Shown here: piece by piece, positions 23,683 through 32,890 of the stretch
Layout: each line of letters starts with the position of its first letter
Position numbering within the stretch: position 1 is the first letter of the stretch
Assembly: GCF_040869045.1 (NCBI RefSeq)
Contig: NW_027137030.1
Location: 216,974-280,973, forward strand
Length of the DNA stretch: 64,000 nt
Source: Eurosta solidaginis
Taxonomy: Eukaryota; Arthropoda; Insecta; Diptera; Tephritidae
Direction of reading: 5' to 3'
Made by a program: the position numbers and the translations under genes
Notes under the pieces: model-generated
Seen by the model: only the letters and a program-made list of their open reading frames with translations
What the model was told of the DNA's origin: nothing
Databases searched by the model: none

Positions 23683-24945
23683 TTAGGCCTTCGCTGTGCC
23701 CGAGAGTACCCAACCGAAGATGGTACTCTGAGCTAACAAAGGGCCAAACGTGGTGGGCAGAATCCCTGGGAGTATTATCTCGGCATATACATCTGTGCCT
23801 AGGACGAGGCGGATCGGGGCGGATGAGTAGAACTGCGGATCCGCCAGACGAAGATGTGCGTACGGGGCTGCGATGGCACTGTCGATGCTGGTTGTGGGTG
23901 TCGTGCGCCGAAAATTGGCTACGACCGCAGCATGGGTCGCAATCCTTCTGTTCTGTCCGTGTCTTCCTCGGATACGCAGCAGACATCCTGCTTGCCCGCC
24001 AATAATGCTGGTAGGAAGTTGGAGCTCCTGGGCGAGCTCATCCGCAATCACTGTGGTGGGGGAGCATCCATCGATTAAGTCGCGAACGAGGTGTAGCCGC
24101 CCCCCTGCTTCTATTTTCACGACCGCGGTGGGGGTGATCGCTACCGTCGGGATCATGGTGGCGGTGACAGCTGAATGCGGGGCTAGGAGCCCTGCCCGGA
24201 AGGCGGACACGGTGGTGAGCTGCAGCGAGTTGGATCCGTGACTGCGATCTCGTGGTTGATGATGGGTGTGATGGCGTTGTTGCAGGCGAAGAGGCCTTGT
24301 CTCCGCTCTGCGATCGCGCGGTGGTTGTTTTCGTTGAGGGTCCTTAGTTTGCCGGCGAAGAGACCGAGTCTCCGCTCGGCCGTCATGAACATGGCGCTGG
24401 ACTGTAGATGGGTTGTGCTGGAGCCGCTTCCTTTCGTGCTGCAAAAGCGGTCGATACGATTTGGCTGCTGGTGTTGTGTTCGGGCGAAGAGACCGAGTCT
24501 CCGCTCCGGTTCGGTGGATTCGAGTTGGACGAAGAGGCCCAGTCTCCGTTCCAGCATCTGACGCATATAACGATATGGAGTCGTCAATCTGCTCACGGGG
24601 TGATTCCAGCTCCTCCTCAACTTGTACACTCCATGGCTTGGAGCGGGCTTCGTGGAGTAGCTGTTCCTCTTCATCAATCGAGGAGATGTGAAGCATCGTG
24701 TGATGTTTTTCGCCGCATTTTTTATATCGGCCTTGGCTGGGGCATGCGCTAGAGCGGTGGTCTAGAGCCAAGCAATTTCCACAGCAGCTCCCGCGGATCG
24801 CTAAGTAAAGACGCTCCTCGGGTTTTTTGGCCCGAAAGATGGGGCACAGGCGTATGGGATGTTGCTTAAAACAAGCGCGGCATTCCGACGTATAACGCAT
24901 GACGTTCTTGGCAGCGTTTCGTTTTAAAGCGGCAAAACGACCCAT
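23683..24945 (-). CDS. Second BEL/Pao gag (C-terminal) and protease, different family
   Basis: An uninterrupted 420-codon frame. Residues about 20-85 hold cysteine/histidine knuckles (CRACFKQHPIRLC, CCGNCLALDHRSSAC, KKCGEKHHTMLH). About 120-240 is low-complexity with the motif RAETRSLR or close variants four times. From about 290 comes an aspartic-protease-like region where LIDGCSPTTVI stands in place of the usual D-S/T-G. The post-protease block IRLVLGTDVYAEIILPGILP with LLAQSTIFGWVLSG matches BEL proteins. It ends in a stop straight after that block, so polymerase is absent. The N-terminal half of gag is also missing upstream of 24945. Sequence is clearly distinct from the gag-pol at 36175-30962. 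Confidence 0.75.
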   Translation of the reverse strand: MGRFAALKRNAAKNVMRYTSECRACFKQHPIRLCPIFRAKKPEERLYLAIRGSCCGNCLALDHRSSACPSQGRYKKCGEKHHTMLHISSIDEEEQLLHEARSKPWSVQVEEELESPREQIDDSISLYASDAGTETGPLRPTRIHRTGAETRSLRPNTTPAAKSYRPLLQHERKRLQHNPSTVQRHVHDGRAETRSLRRQTKDPQRKQPPRDRRAETRPLRLQQRHHTHHQPRDRSHGSNSLQLTTVSAFRAGLLAPHSAVTATMIPTVAITPTAVVKIEAGGRLHLVRDLIDGCSPTTVIADELAQELQLPTSIIGGQAGCLLRIRGRHGQNRRIATHAAVVANFRRTTPTTSIDSAIAAPYAHLRLADPQFYSSAPIRLVLGTDVYAEIILPGILPTTFGPLLAQSTIFGWVLSGTAKA

Positions 24946-26604
24946 TTCCTGAAAGGAGTGAAATAGGTTTCAATGGGTCGGGTCATTGTCAAAGTGCAGG
25001 GGCGAGTGGTCCCTAGTTGTATTAGTGGGGATTTGGGAAATTTTATTAACGCGCGCATAAGGGGAAACATCTGTCGCTGCATAAAAAAATATTCATATGT
25101 GGCGCGCATTATGTGCATGGCCTCTTTCCCCGCACGTTATGTGCCTGGGCCTTTAGTGCCTTATTTTGTTTATTTTGTGTCACCCGGCAGCGTTTTAGTT
25201 GGCCACGGGCACACTAGTGCTGCAGAAAGTGAGCATTTACGATTTTCGGTTCACACATTCTGGTGCCGAACCGGGTAGAAAGTGTATAGCTTGGGTTCTT
25301 TTGAGTCGCTGTTATTTGTGTTGTTGGTGCTAAAACCCAACAACTTCCCTGCCCGCCACAAAAAAAATGTTTGGACAGCAAAATTGTATGCGATGTAAAG
25401 AAAAAATAAAAAAAAATGTTCGTTTTGGATGAGGAGAATCATTTGTAGAATGTATAATTTTCCTCTTTTGTATTACCTTTCGGTTATTTATGAGAGTTGT
25501 TTATTCAACCTTTCCCCAAGTACGCTTCTAGTCCTGTTTAATTGATGGCCTTTAGCAAATGGCACGGTTCCCGAAGGGTGTTTGGCTCCGGTACCGATTT
25601 TTCGGAAACGGGTTCTTCGGTACCCGTTTGCATCATTTTATGCATCCCTAATATAATGTACATTTAAAACTCGGCATATATATGTACATACGTTGGTATA
25701 AGTATATGGGCAGTCAGTGCACGGACCTTACCGCATTGGTAGATTTACTAACTTTTCTGACCCATTTTTCATTTTCTACTACTTCTACTACTTCTGCCAC
25801 CAAGACTTACATTCTGCCAATATTTCAGTATTTTCGCGCTGAAAACGTATACTGCGATCATTTTAAAGTGTCTAATTGCCAAACCCACCCAACTAACATT
25901 AGGAGGGTTACTGATTAAAATCAGTCAATTTTTGAAAAATTTGTGAACTTTAAACAAGAAATGAATTTTTGTTATTAAATGAACGTAGTGAATACACACG
26001 CATATATTGTGTCCTGCTCTATTTTCATCAGTTTGTGTGCACAATTCTGAACGAAAATAAAGTTTAAAGTAAGAGAACATGTCGGTGGTTTTATGGCAGT
26101 ATTTTTTGCACATTGGAAAAATCTACCACCACCAACATTTTCATTATTTAAAGTCCGCGCCCTGGTATAAGCATACCAGCGGCAAAGGCACAAACGAAAA
26201 AATACTCCGGGATATTGATACATACATATGTATGTATATAACGTAAATTCCACAGAATTGAAGCAAACGGTAGATTGCTTCATTCTTTTCATTTTTATGC
26301 GTGGTTGGACAATGATGTTCGGTGGTCATTGAGGACATGGTAAGTATTGTAAATTCTCGAATAATGCAATATAAAATATCAATGATAAATATTTCTTTTA
26401 TTTCATGTTGTTAATCAATCAATTAATTAATTTCTTTTATTTCTAGGTGGCTAGTTGTGTAGGTCCATAAAACGGTTGGTGTCAGATTTCGTTCTGGTTT
26501 TAGGTATACCGGCATCGCAAAAGGGGTGCTCCAACTACGGCGTCGGCCGCGCCGTCAGTTGTAACCTTTTTTGCGCTGCCCATTTATGCATTTGTGTTAA
26601 TGGA
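24946..26604. other. Unassigned DNA inside the LTR unit, with an intron-like segment
   Basis: No protein similarity is recognised. A plus-strand segment at 26340-26446 has GTAAGT at its left end and TTTTATTTCTAG at its right end, as expected of a 107-bp fly intron. The exons it would join are not identified. A TGGTGCCGAACCGGG string at 25262 resembles an LTR primer-binding site but has no matching LTR. Confidence 0.35.
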
Positions 26605-27174
26605 CTATCTCTTTTTTTTCTTTGCAGGTTTTGGTACGGAGCATCCTGGCTGTTGCAACTGCGATGTACGCTGAAGATTAAGCACTCGTTCTCTCACAAT
26701 ATGATTTTTGCCCGGAATTGTGGTTGGTTTTGTAAACTTGCGCGAATCTCGTATTACCTCGCCTGGGGCTAATAATAATTGCGTTTGCTGCGCTGAACCA
26801 ACAGCAGCTATAGCTGCTGCAGCAGCAGCGCCAGCCCCACCAAATGTGGGGGAGGTGCTTAGAGATCCGCTTTGTGTTAGATCAATATGTCCATCTGGTA
26901 GATCGATATTCGTTACTTGGTTAGTTTTATAATACGAATTAAAGCCATTAGTTTCCCAACCTTTGGCGCGTAACTCTATCAATTCGAGCAGATTCAGTCC
27001 CGTCATAATATTTAAGCGTTCGTCCTGCGAAGCATTACGGAATACAACGAAAGCACGATCTAGTGTATCCTTTGATAGGGTTTCCAATTGTGTACCATGT
27101 GTGCATAAATTTGGCACTAGCGCCGCCATTGGTACCGTTTTATTAATGCCCGATTGTAGAGTTAGCGCATACAA
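26605..27174 (-). pseudogene. Fragment of a protein resembling the end of a MIF4G-type domain (tentative)
   Basis: An open minus frame of about 189 codons without an ATG start. The segment DRAFVVFRNASQDERLNIMT, followed by LLELIELRAKGWE, resembles the closing helices of MIF4G domains of translation factors (compare the R--M--DL--LR---W pattern). Behind it is a poly-Ala tract (AAAAAAIAAVG), a conserved-looking VIRDSRKFTKPTTIPGKNH and a basic end KPAKKKKR. It stops abruptly at its 5' side, where the SCAP pseudogene begins on the other strand. The family call is weak. That it derives from a host coding exon is more secure, given codon-like composition over 570 bp. Confidence 0.35.
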
Positions 27175-27177
27175 AAA

Positions 27178-29980
27178 TTTAGTATTTTTGCCATTATCGG
27201 TTTATTATCGGATTTCATGTTACAAATGTTCTCCACAATACTTGCGATGAATATTAAGCTACTCGATCACAAGCAAAACACTTGCCCAAAATGATGCTGA
27301 AATATACAGTGGCAAATACCAACCGAACGTTGCATCCAGGTGATGTGTGCAGTGATTACCTTTTCATTGATAAAAATATTTCCGATACATCCTTGATTGG
27401 TAATAGTGGTGGCGGTACTGCTGGTGGTTTCGGCATGTTTCATCGCTCTCAATCACATCCGAAGTTAACATTTGCCGATCTCAATGCACACCCAGCAGAT
27501 AGCGTACAAGCTAATAAAAATGGTCAAATCCCAAAGCGTTTGCGCATTGTAAATTTATGGGCACGTACACGTTTCTTTTAACGTGCCTTCATGATTTGGA
27601 TGAGTGTTTGGATTTGTTCGATCGTTTATAATTCGGGATATTTGAAGATTTATTTGCCGTAGATGGCAATCGAACAACATTTACGAGTGACGACACACCA
27701 AATTTCGTTAAAACATATGAACAAAGCGCAGTGTCGAATTTTTTCTCGAATATGCAAAATGCTTTAAACGGCGCAGCTACCAATGGCAAAGATATAGCTG
27801 GACTAAAGGGCAATCGTAATGGAAACGCGGCAGCGTCAATGGCAGCGTCAATGGCAGCGGGAGTACATTCAATTCGCAAACCAAAAGGCGAAACCGCAGC
27901 CAGTCAAGCCAGCGTAGTAGGCAAATCTGATGAAGGAACTATCAATAACACAGAAGCCGAACTACGCCGCCTACTCTATCCCGACTTCGAGTTGAATTAC
28001 TTTCTATCGAATTTTAACTGGAGTGCCATCATGAAACAATATAATATATCGCGTAGCGGATGCTATGTTACTCTAGTACCCACCAGTAAGCCATCTCACG
28101 CCATTAGTCCCGAAACAGCAGTACTATTATGCAATCCTCGAGAGAAAATTATGCAAAACTTTCAGTGGAAAGCTTTAGCTGCTGCACTCGATCCTATCGA
28201 TTTTAATGACGGTGAACGACGTGAATCGCCAATAGTATTTTCTGGTGGTGCACCACTCTATCCAAAAGGTCCGACGGAATTCTTTTTCGTCATCTGTATG
28301 TGCTTAATTAGCATTTTGTTCTTAGCTATACAATGGTGGTATTCTATCGTTGTATATGTACACGTAATTATGCCGAATGGCGTTCCAGTTGGTATGAAGA
28401 ATCAGAAATACAACGAAAAACTGAGCATATACTTGAAGGAGTGCCAACGAAAATTGCCGGCCATCGGTATATGATCGAATGTCTTATCTAAATGGCCAAA
28501 TTAAGGTTTGGGATGCAAGAAATGGTGAGCATTTGACAACAATCAATCGTCAACATATGCAATTGCCAGTGAAGCGTGATAGTGGTGAGGTGGTATTCGA
28601 ACGTTTGATTTATTCGCCTATTTGGTGCATGAATGCGTTTGATGAAAATTTGGCAGTAGGTTGTGCGGACGCACGTATTGAATTGTGGGAAACGCCGGAA
28701 GGTGTATTGAAGTGTATTTTTTCTGGAACTTCGAAACTTAATTTGGGCATAACTCACATTCATATAAATGGTGATCGCGTCATTATCGCACGACTATGCG
28801 GGCGGTTAGAATTCTATCGACTGGCAACCTATTGGAAAGGACAACAAATCGATTGGAATTTCACGTCAGCTTATCGAAGAACACAAACGCGTGCTGGTTC
28901 AGCTGGGAGAATTGGCCTAGCGCATCATTCGCAGCAATCGTTATCTCAACAACAACAAAACCATACCGGACGCCCGCCCCCATATCCCAACAATAATAAG
29001 GAGGAAATGAAAAATCACTTTAATAGCAGTGCGTCATGGGCATCACCAGCCTGTCACTTGCATGGAGGTCTCGAATTGTATGGTGTTTACCGGCAGTAAG
29101 GATCATACGCTCAGGGTATATAGCCTGTCAAATGCCAATATCGAATATACATTACACGGCCATTGTGGGGCGATAACGCGCCTTTTCGTAGACCGTTGGC
29201 AACCTGGCACAGGTGGCTCTGGTTCTCAGGATGGTATGTTATGTGTGTGGGATTTATTTACTGGCGCTTGCTCCAACATATGTTATATCGTTGGGCGTTG
29301 ATGAGCGTATATGTGTATTGGAATGTTTCCAGGGTAATCTCTTAACCACTATTAATCTATTGAATGTATATTCAAGTCTGTTGATGCTAACACCATCGTT
29401 ATTGGTCTACACGCACTTGCACGTATATTCGCATTATTATTCCCATTCCGATACTTTTCTGTATTATATACACTTTGTTTTATGGTTGCTCAGAGCCAAG
29501 AGCAACACTAACGGCTTTGACGCCACCACTAACACCTCCAATACCCACATCTTTGGAGGTACATTTGCGTTCACAAGCGTTGGCATACAGAAATTGGCCA
29601 TCAAAGTGATGTATGTATGTAATTGAGTGGACTTAAATGGAATGAGATTTATAATGTAATATTATCTTTATTTCAGAAGCACTAATTATATTTAAGAATT
29701 GAAATAGGCCCGCCCGCTAGTTATGGTTAACCATGTGTAATGGCTAATTCGAGGGGTAATGACGTCGACATGAGCCAAAAACATAACCATCAACGACGAG
29801 AACGGTACCGGCACCAATGGGCCAAATGGTGGTAAAGCAAATGCACGAGATGATGATAAAGGACTATTTCTTGGTGGTCGTATCTGGGTGACATCGGAGA
29901 AGGAACTCGGCGGGCAGGATAAAGTTCATGCTGCTGGTGAACAGGATGTCGACAATAAGAAGGTAGATCTTTCTGTATAA
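27178..29980 (+). pseudogene. SCAP: SCAP (SREBP cleavage-activating protein) pseudogene, 3' two-thirds
   Basis: SCAP escorts SREBP from ER to Golgi through a sterol-sensing domain and C-terminal WD40 repeats. Here the plus strand starts at the end of the sterol-sensing domain (KFSIFAIIGLLSDFMLQMFS). It continues with PKRLRIVNLWARTRFF, the luminal segment (NWSAIMKQYNISRSGCYVTL, LCNPREK), a membrane span near 28290 (FFFVICMCLISILFLAIQWW) and WD40 repeats (NGQIKVWDARNGEHL, MVFTGSKDHTLRVYSL, LHGHCGAITRLFVD, QDGMLCVWDLFTG). The N-terminal membrane region is absent. Breaks: frame changes near 27285, 27640, 28350, 28475, 29015 and 29285, plus a stop at 27579-27581. A 66-bp segment at 29611-29676 (GTATGT...TTTATTTCAG) looks like an intron. 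The order matches SCAP throughout. It cannot make SCAP. Confidence 0.85.
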
Positions 29981-30504
29981 TTTACTCTTCACGGTTTACA
30001 TAAGGGAGTACTGACGGTATTAGTTTTAGTAGGATGCTAGAGTTCTATTGTACGCGCATACATTTTTTCGGGTTTTTAACTGAAAGTTATTAACAAAAGT
30101 TGGTACAATCACTATGGGGTCTTTGGTTACTGGAGCCACGCTTGTGGCAATGTGTGATGGGTGTTTAATTATTAAATTATTATTAATTTGAGGCAGATAC
30201 CATCCCGAAATCCACTTTGTGGTGTTTGTTCATATCCAGCTGAAAATACAGCCCGGTTTGCTTGCCCTTTTTTTTCAAAATGTTTCCGGTAAAGGAAGTC
30301 CCTTTTTTTTCAGTGAGTTGTAGTAGACAAGTATATTTGGGGTATATTAGTCGCCATAATAAATTTGTAAATGCGAATAATTCATTTTCTGAATGGTGTG
30401 GCGACAACGAAGATCGTGGTGGAGGCGGTGCAAGCGGCGTCTTTGGCACTGAGATATCGCTGTAGCATAAGGTAGCGATAACACTAAAAGTTTAATTGAA
30501 CTCA
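29981..30504. other. Unassigned DNA between SCAP pseudogene and BEL 3' tail
   Basis: Open frames exist on both strands at 30183-30465 (for example a Gly-rich DRGGGGASG on plus), but I cannot match either to a family. It may be SCAP 3' flanking DNA. Confidence 0.3.
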
Positions 30505-30961
30505 TTAATAATTATGATATCTGGGGCAGATGAGTTTTCTCATCAGCGGTAGGCTTGCGATGTGCCTCGTTGCGCGGCAACGAGTGCGGCTGTGTTCTGT
30601 GGCAGATCGGTTCGCCCTTCTGCGGTAGGCTTTTCTGTTGTCCTTGCTCAGGGTGAGCGAGTGAATTGGGGTTTGATTTTGAAAATTTACAATAAGTGTT
30701 TGGTGACAGATGGAGATCTGCATTAAGGTGGTTGATTGGCCTTGTTTCAGTGAACGAGCGCTGGGTTTTGAAATTTGAAAATTTAAAAAGATTATGGGCC
30801 GAGTGCCTTTTTCTCCGAGGGTCTGCGTAAGGGCTTTTCTGGGATACTCGCTATGTAATAACGAGTGAGTGGGGAGATTTCTGGTGTCCTCGCTCGGGGT
30901 GAGCGAGTGAATTTGTGGGATATTTTTTTGAAAGGCGGGATGTGGAGGAACGGGGGGATTG
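30505..30961 (-). repeat. BEL 3' tail with short imperfect repeats
   Basis: Just downstream of the integrase stop on the minus strand. A phrase built on CTCGCTCGGGGTGAGCGAGT recurs near 30640-30660 and 30890-30910, together with TTTGAAAATTTA-like segments. The frame running through it is not BEL protein. Confidence 0.5.
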
Positions 30962-32890
30962 TTAAGAGAGGCTCTTGGTCCTCTCACAATCTATCTCCGT
31001 GGGAAGAAGGATCAGTTTGACCAAAGGTCGTCTGACTTGACCCTTCTCGGTTATGAGGTCGACTACACGTACTCGGTTATCTTCGCCGGGGTGTACGTTG
31101 ACGACTCTACCTAACCTCCATTCGTTGGGAGATAAGTTTTCCTCTTTGATGACAACTAGATCATCCACTTTAAGATTTTGCTTTGACTGTTTCCACTTCA
31201 CTCGTTTTTGAAGTTCGGAAAGGTATTCGGTTTTCCACCGACGGCAGAAGGTTTGATGGAGGGCCTTGAGCTTCTGCCATCTGTTTATTATGGAGGCCGT
31301 GCTTTCGTTCACATCCGGTTCTGGCGGCGCCAGAAGATGGCTGCCTGTTAGGAAATGTCCTGGAGTCAGGGGTTCCAGGTCCGTTGGGTCATTCGACCCC
31401 GGACTGAGAGGGCGCGAGTTGAGGCACGCCTCAATCCGGCACAAAAGTGTTTGGAACTCCTCCATAGTATATTTGTGGGGAGAAGCCATCTTTTTAAAGT
31501 GGCTTTTGAAGCTCTTCACTCCCGCTTCCCACAAGCCGCCCATATGTGGAGCGCCAGCGGGAATAAAATGCCAAGTTAATGCTTGATGGCTATACTTGGA
31601 GACTGTTTTGTCTCGGCTTTCTGCCAGGAAGGCTTTGAATTCCGATCGTAGAGATCTGGAAGCTCCGACAAAGTTCGTACCATTGTCGGAGTAGATGTTC
31701 TTCGGACATCCTCTTCTCGCGATAAAACGCGAAAAGGCCGCGAGGAAGCCTGGGGTACTAAGGTCACTAGTGGCTTCTAAATGGATGGCCTTAGTGGAAA
31801 AACATACGAAAAGGCATACGTAGCCTTTTGACAGTCGACATCCCCTACCGCGGTAGCTTTTGATGTCGAAAGGCCCTGCAAAGTCTACCCCGGTATTGGT
31901 GAACGCGCGGGTAAAAGTAGTCCGCTCGCAGGGAAGGGTCCCCATAAGTTGGCACTGTGCCTGCTTTCGGTGAATAATGCAGGTTTTGCAATTGTGGATG
32001 ATGGCTCTGATCATGGTCTTGACATTCGGTATCCAGTATTGGGTTCGGATGAGACGGAGCATGAGCTGGTTCTCGCCATGAAGGGAGTCATGATGAGCCA
32101 TCATAACTGGAAGGCGAGACAGCCTACAATTGTAAGGCAAGATGATCGGATGACGCTCGTTGTATGACATGTCTCTTGACGCCCCTAGACGCCCCCCTGT
32201 TCTAATAATATCATCTTTGTCGATATATGGATTTAGGGACAGTATTTCACTCTTGCGATCGATAGGTTCCCTATTTTTTAATTTTAAATATTCTGTCCCG
32301 TAAAATTGTTTCTGGCAGACTCGTATTAATGCTTGAGTCGTTGCCTTAATCTCATCGGCTGAGATTATGCACGACCTTTCGGGGAACATTGCTTTAGTTT
32401 TTGGGTGAGTTCGTTTATAAAATCTCCTAACAAAGGATAGAACCTTCAAAGCCCTGGGTAAATTTGAAAAACGATCGAGAATATCTACATGATCTACCCT
32501 TGTCGTGGCATATGTTTGTGCCCTCTTTTCCTCAACGGACGTTTTGTATTCGGTCTCTTGTGCTGGCCAGTGGGAATTGCCTTCTTGCAGCCAAGAAGGT
32601 CCCTGCCACCACAACGAATTGTTGGTCAACTCTGATGCCAGTAGTCCTCTGCTTCCTAGATCCGCTGGATTAGATTCCGAGTCCACGTGAAGCCAGTCCT
32701 TGCTACCGACCATATCGATGATCTTAGTGATTCGGTGTGCGACGAAGGTTGACCAGGAACAGGGCGGCTTTCTTATCCATGCGAGTACGATGGTTGAATC
32801 CGTCCAGAGGTGAACTTTTAGGGGTCCCAAATGAATATTTCGGAATATTGATTCCATCAGTTCTGCGAGAAGCACGGCGCCGCAGAGTTC
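30962..32890 (-). CDS. BEL pol, C-terminal part: RNase H end and integrase
   Basis: In the same frame as the upstream gag-pol but after its single stop codon. It opens with the rest of RNase H (WTDSTIVLAWI). The integrase follows: a zinc-binding HDSLHGENQ...CKTCIIHRK, then a catalytic core starting at TGVDFAGPFDIK, the second Asp in IYSDNGTNFVGA, and Glu in PHMGGLWEAGVKS. The C-terminal segment RVVNVHPGEDNRVRVVDL is typical of BEL/Pao integrases. Integrase inserts the cDNA copy and makes the 5-bp duplication seen around this unit. No further break is visible in about 640 codons. Confidence 0.9.
   Translation of the reverse strand, partial: ELCGAVLLAELMESIFRNIHLGPLKVHLWTDSTIVLAWIRKPPCSWSTFVAHRITKIIDMVGSKDWLHVDSESNPADLGSRGLLASELTNNSLWWQGPSWLQEGNSHWPAQETEYKTSVEEKRAQTYATTRVDHVDILDRFSNLPRALKVLSFVRRFYKRTHPKTKAMFPERSCIISADEIKATTQALIRVCQKQFYGTEYLKLKNREPIDRKSEILSLNPYIDKDDIIRTGGRLGASRDMSYNERHPIILPYNCRLSRLPVMMAHHDSLHGENQLMLRLIRTQYWIPNVKTMIRAIIHNCKTCIIHRKQAQCQLMGTLPCERTTFTRAFTNTGVDFAGPFDIKSYRGRGCRLSKGYVCLFVCFSTKAIHLEATSDLSTPGFLAAFSRFIARRGCPKNIYSDNGTNFVGASRSLRSEFKAFLAESRDKTVSKYSHQALTWHFIPAGAPHMGGLWEAGVKSFKSHFKKMASPHKYTMEEFQTLLCRIEACLNSRPLSPGSNDPTDLEPLTPGHFLTGSHLLAPPEPDVNESTASIINRWQKLKALHQTFCRRWKTEYLSELQKRVKWKQSKQNLKVDDLVVIKEENLSPNEWRLGRVVNVHPGEDNRVRVVDLITEKGQVRRPLVKLILLPTEIDCERTKSLS

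Noticed and set aside
24238..24752. Plus-strand ORFs opposite the second BEL gag (AKRPSLRS repeats)
   Set aside because: Shadow frames of repeats in the minus-strand gag, which alone carries zinc knuckles and protease landmarks.
25262..25277. TGGTGCCGAACCGGG as an LTR primer-binding site on the plus strand
   Set aside because: No LTR end (CA) directly precedes it, no gag follows on the plus strand and no paired LTR is seen.
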